NCBI RefSeq assembly: GCF_001940785.1
Contig: NZ_MSLS01000002.1
Coordinates: 1 to 64,000, forward strand
DNA: 64,000 bases
Origin: Bacillus sp. MRMR6
GTDB taxonomy: Bacteria > Bacillota > Bacilli > Bacillales > Cytobacillaceae
Reading direction: 5' to 3'
A model generated the notes under the pieces. It was not told the DNA's origin. It was given only the letters and a program-made list of their open reading frames with translations, and ran no database searches. A program made the translations under genes and the position numbers. Of this stretch, positions 62,233-64,000 are shown piece by piece. How positions within the stretch are numbered: the stretch's first letter is position 1; each line of letters opens with the position of its first letter.

Positions 62233-64000
62233 ATGGAACAGAAAAAACTAGTGTTAATTGATGGGAATAGTATAGCTTACCGTGCTTTTTTTGCACTGCC
62301 GCTGCTAAATAATGATAAAGGAATTCACACGAACGCTGTGTACGGTTTTACGATGATGTTAATGAAAATCATTGAGGATGAGAAACCAACACATATGCTC
62401 GTAGCCTTTGATGCAGGGAAAACCACCTTCCGCCACAAAACCTTTGGAGAATACAAGGGCGGCAGACAAAAAACTCCTCCAGAACTATCAGAGCAATTTC
62501 CGTACATACGAGAACTTCTAGATGCTTATGGGATTAAAAGATATGAACTGGAAAACTATGAAGCAGATGATATTATCGGAACACTTTCACTTACCGCTGA
62601 ACAAGACGGTTATGAGGTGAAAGTAATTTCTGGGGATAAAGATTTAACACAGCTTTCTTCAGAAAAGGTAACAGTTGGAATCACCCGTAAAGGAATCACG
62701 GATATTGAAGAATATACTCCTCGACATATTATGGAGAAGTATGGTTTAACCCCTGAACAAATTATTGATATGAAAGGGTTAATGGGTGACCCTTCTGATA
62801 ATATCCCTGGTGTTCCCGGTGTTGGTGAAAAAACGGCGATTAAGCTTTTAAAGGAATTTTCAACTCTTGAGGATTTACTTGCATCGGTTGAGCAAGTAAG
62901 CGGTAATAAACTTAAAGAGAAATTGGCCGAATTCAAAGACCAGGCAATCATGAGCAAGGAGCTTGCAACGATTGAAAGGCATGCCCCAGTAGAGGTAGAG
63001 GTAGATAACATCCTATATGAGGGTTATATAAGAGATAAAATTGTGTCATTATTCAAAGAACTTGGCTTCAATACCTTATTGGACAAGCTCGGAGAGGATC
63101 CTTCCGGAACTGAGGAGGTAGTGCTCGAAGACCTTGAATTTGAAACAGTGGACCAAATTACCGATGATATTTTTGCTGACGAAAATTATTTTTATGTAGA
63201 AATGCTGGATGATAATTATCATTATGCTGAAGTTATCGGCTTTTCACTTGTTAATGAAAAAGGGTATTTTTATTTGCCTGCCGATGCTGCTATCCAATCA
63301 GTCACCTTCAAAAAATGGGCAGAGGATGCAACAAAAAAGAAAACGGTCTATGATGTGAAACGCTCAGAGGTATCTTTAAGAAGACATGCTATCCATTTAA
63401 AAGGTGTCGACTTTGACATCCTAATGGCAGCTTACATTATCAATCCTTCTGAAACAATCGAAGATCTTGCTTCCATTGCAAAATATTTTGGAGTGCGAAA
63501 AATGCAAAGTGACGAATCCTTCTACGGTAAAGGGGCGAAGCGGAGCATCCCAGAATCAAGCGTTTTAGCAGAACATCTTGTTCGTAAAAGTGTGGCTATG
63601 TCAGATCTAAAGCTCTTGCTAGAAGAAGAATTATATAAAAATGAACAATATGAACTGTTTGCAGATTTAGAAATGCCGTTATCACTCATTTTAGCGGATA
63701 TGGAGTCTTGCGGAATTAAGGTGGATGAAGAACGCCTTCAAAAGATGGGCGGAGAAATCCATGACAGACTTTTGGAAATTGAAGCAAAAATCTATGAGTT
63801 AGCAGGAGAAATGTTCAATATCAATTCCCCTAAACAATTAGGTGTTATTCTTTTTGAAAAATTAAATCTTCCAGCCTTAAAGAAAACGAAGACGGGTTAT
63901 TCAACCTCAGCAGATGTACTAGAAAAGCTTGCCGAAGATCATGAAATCATCGAATATATCCTCCATTACAGGCAGTTAGGAAAGCTGCAATCAACCTATA
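62233..64000 (+). CDS. polA: DNA polymerase I, 5' part, cut by window edge
   Basis: Gap-filling and primer-removing polymerase. The first 589 residues are present. The 5'-3' exonuclease/FEN domain (about 1-290) has LVLIDGNSIAYRAFF, YEADDIIGTL and GDKDLTQL, plus helix-hairpin-helix GDPSDNIPGVPGVGEKTAI. The following 3'-5' exonuclease-like domain (about 300-470) lacks the DxE catalytic pair (YVEMLDD instead), as in other Bacillus Pol I. The polymerase domain has just begun. The ATG follows AAGGGGAAATTCG. Confidence 0.97.
   Translation, partial: MEQKKLVLIDGNSIAYRAFFALPLLNNDKGIHTNAVYGFTMMLMKIIEDEKPTHMLVAFDAGKTTFRHKTFGEYKGGRQKTPPELSEQFPYIRELLDAYGIKRYELENYEADDIIGTLSLTAEQDGYEVKVISGDKDLTQLSSEKVTVGITRKGITDIEEYTPRHIMEKYGLTPEQIIDMKGLMGDPSDNIPGVPGVGEKTAIKLLKEFSTLEDLLASVEQVSGNKLKEKLAEFKDQAIMSKELATIERHAPVEVEVDNILYEGYIRDKIVSLFKELGFNTLLDKLGEDPSGTEEVVLEDLEFETVDQITDDIFADENYFYVEMLDDNYHYAEVIGFSLVNEKGYFYLPADAAIQSVTFKKWAEDATKKKTVYDVKRSEVSLRRHAIHLKGVDFDILMAAYIINPSETIEDLASIAKYFGVRKMQSDESFYGKGAKRSIPESSVLAEHLVRKSVAMSDLKLLLEEELYKNEQYELFADLEMPLSLILADMESCGIKVDEERLQKMGGEIHDRLLEIEAKIYELAGEMFNINSPKQLGVILFEKLNLPALKKTKTGYSTSADVLEKLAEDHEIIEYILHYRQLGKLQSTY

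Overview
The window is a stretch of chromosomal core genome from a low-GC, endospore-forming member of the Bacillaceae. Gene content and order follow the ccpA-to-polA segment of Bacillus subtilis closely. The spore genes (sspA, ytfJ/gerW, ytrH, ytrI, ytvI, refZ), T-box control of tyrS and the CcpA operators all fit that group. The many dispersed palindromic intergenic repeats resemble those of environmental Bacillus/Neobacillus-type genomes, but I cannot fix the genus.

Layout. (1) 1-6.3 kb: the cut end of an IS1182-type transposase, ccpA, and the acetate/acetoin block acsA (minus) with divergent acuABC. (2) 6.3-12 kb: a class A penicillin-binding protein with a hairpin-rich leader, T-box-controlled tyrS, a small membrane protein and rpsD with its leader. 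(3) 12-21.3 kb: a GAF-GGDEF diguanylate cyclase, methionine gamma-lyase, a free-methionine-(R)-sulfoxide reductase, refZ, ezrA, the sulfur-transfer pair nifZ-thiI, and a sigma-G-type SASP gene. (4) 21.4-33 kb: an acyl-CoA synthetase, rarD, NAD kinase, sppA-yteJ, ytfI-ytfJ, tpx, ytxK-ackA, an EcsC-like protein and moaB. (5) 33-42 kb: small uncharacterised genes, ald, a 6S RNA gene on the minus strand, an M24 peptidase, ytkL, ytoI, ytpI, nrnA and ytrHI. (6) 42-64 kb: dnaE, malic enzyme, a FadR-type GntR regulator, accDA, pfkA-pyk, fxsA, ytvI, ytwI, citZ, icd, mdh, a MaoC-fold gene, phoPR, and polA running off the end.

How the genes work together. Much of the window is central carbon metabolism under its own global regulator. 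CcpA is encoded at the left end, and candidate cre operators lie upstream of megL, ackA, pfkA-pyk and citZ. A perfect-consensus site lies in front of the MaoC-phoPR-polA stretch. Acetate is handled by AckA (overflow) and AcsA (re-uptake); AcsA carries the lysine that AcuA acetylates and AcuC deacetylates. A local FadR-like regulator sits between malic enzyme (NADPH) and acetyl-CoA carboxylase (malonyl-CoA). The same palindrome, TGGTCNGACCA, stands in front of both transcription units, which suggests a small regulon coupling reductant supply to fatty-acid synthesis.

I found no defence island, prophage, CRISPR array or biosynthetic cluster. The most noteworthy items are regulatory: the GntR operator pair, the 6S RNA, the cre sites, several structured intergenic elements, and a family of terminal-inverted-repeat elements. 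Absences, compared with B. subtilis from memory: motPS is not beside ccpA, argGH is not after moaB, and the acsA-acuABC block is inverted relative to its flanks.
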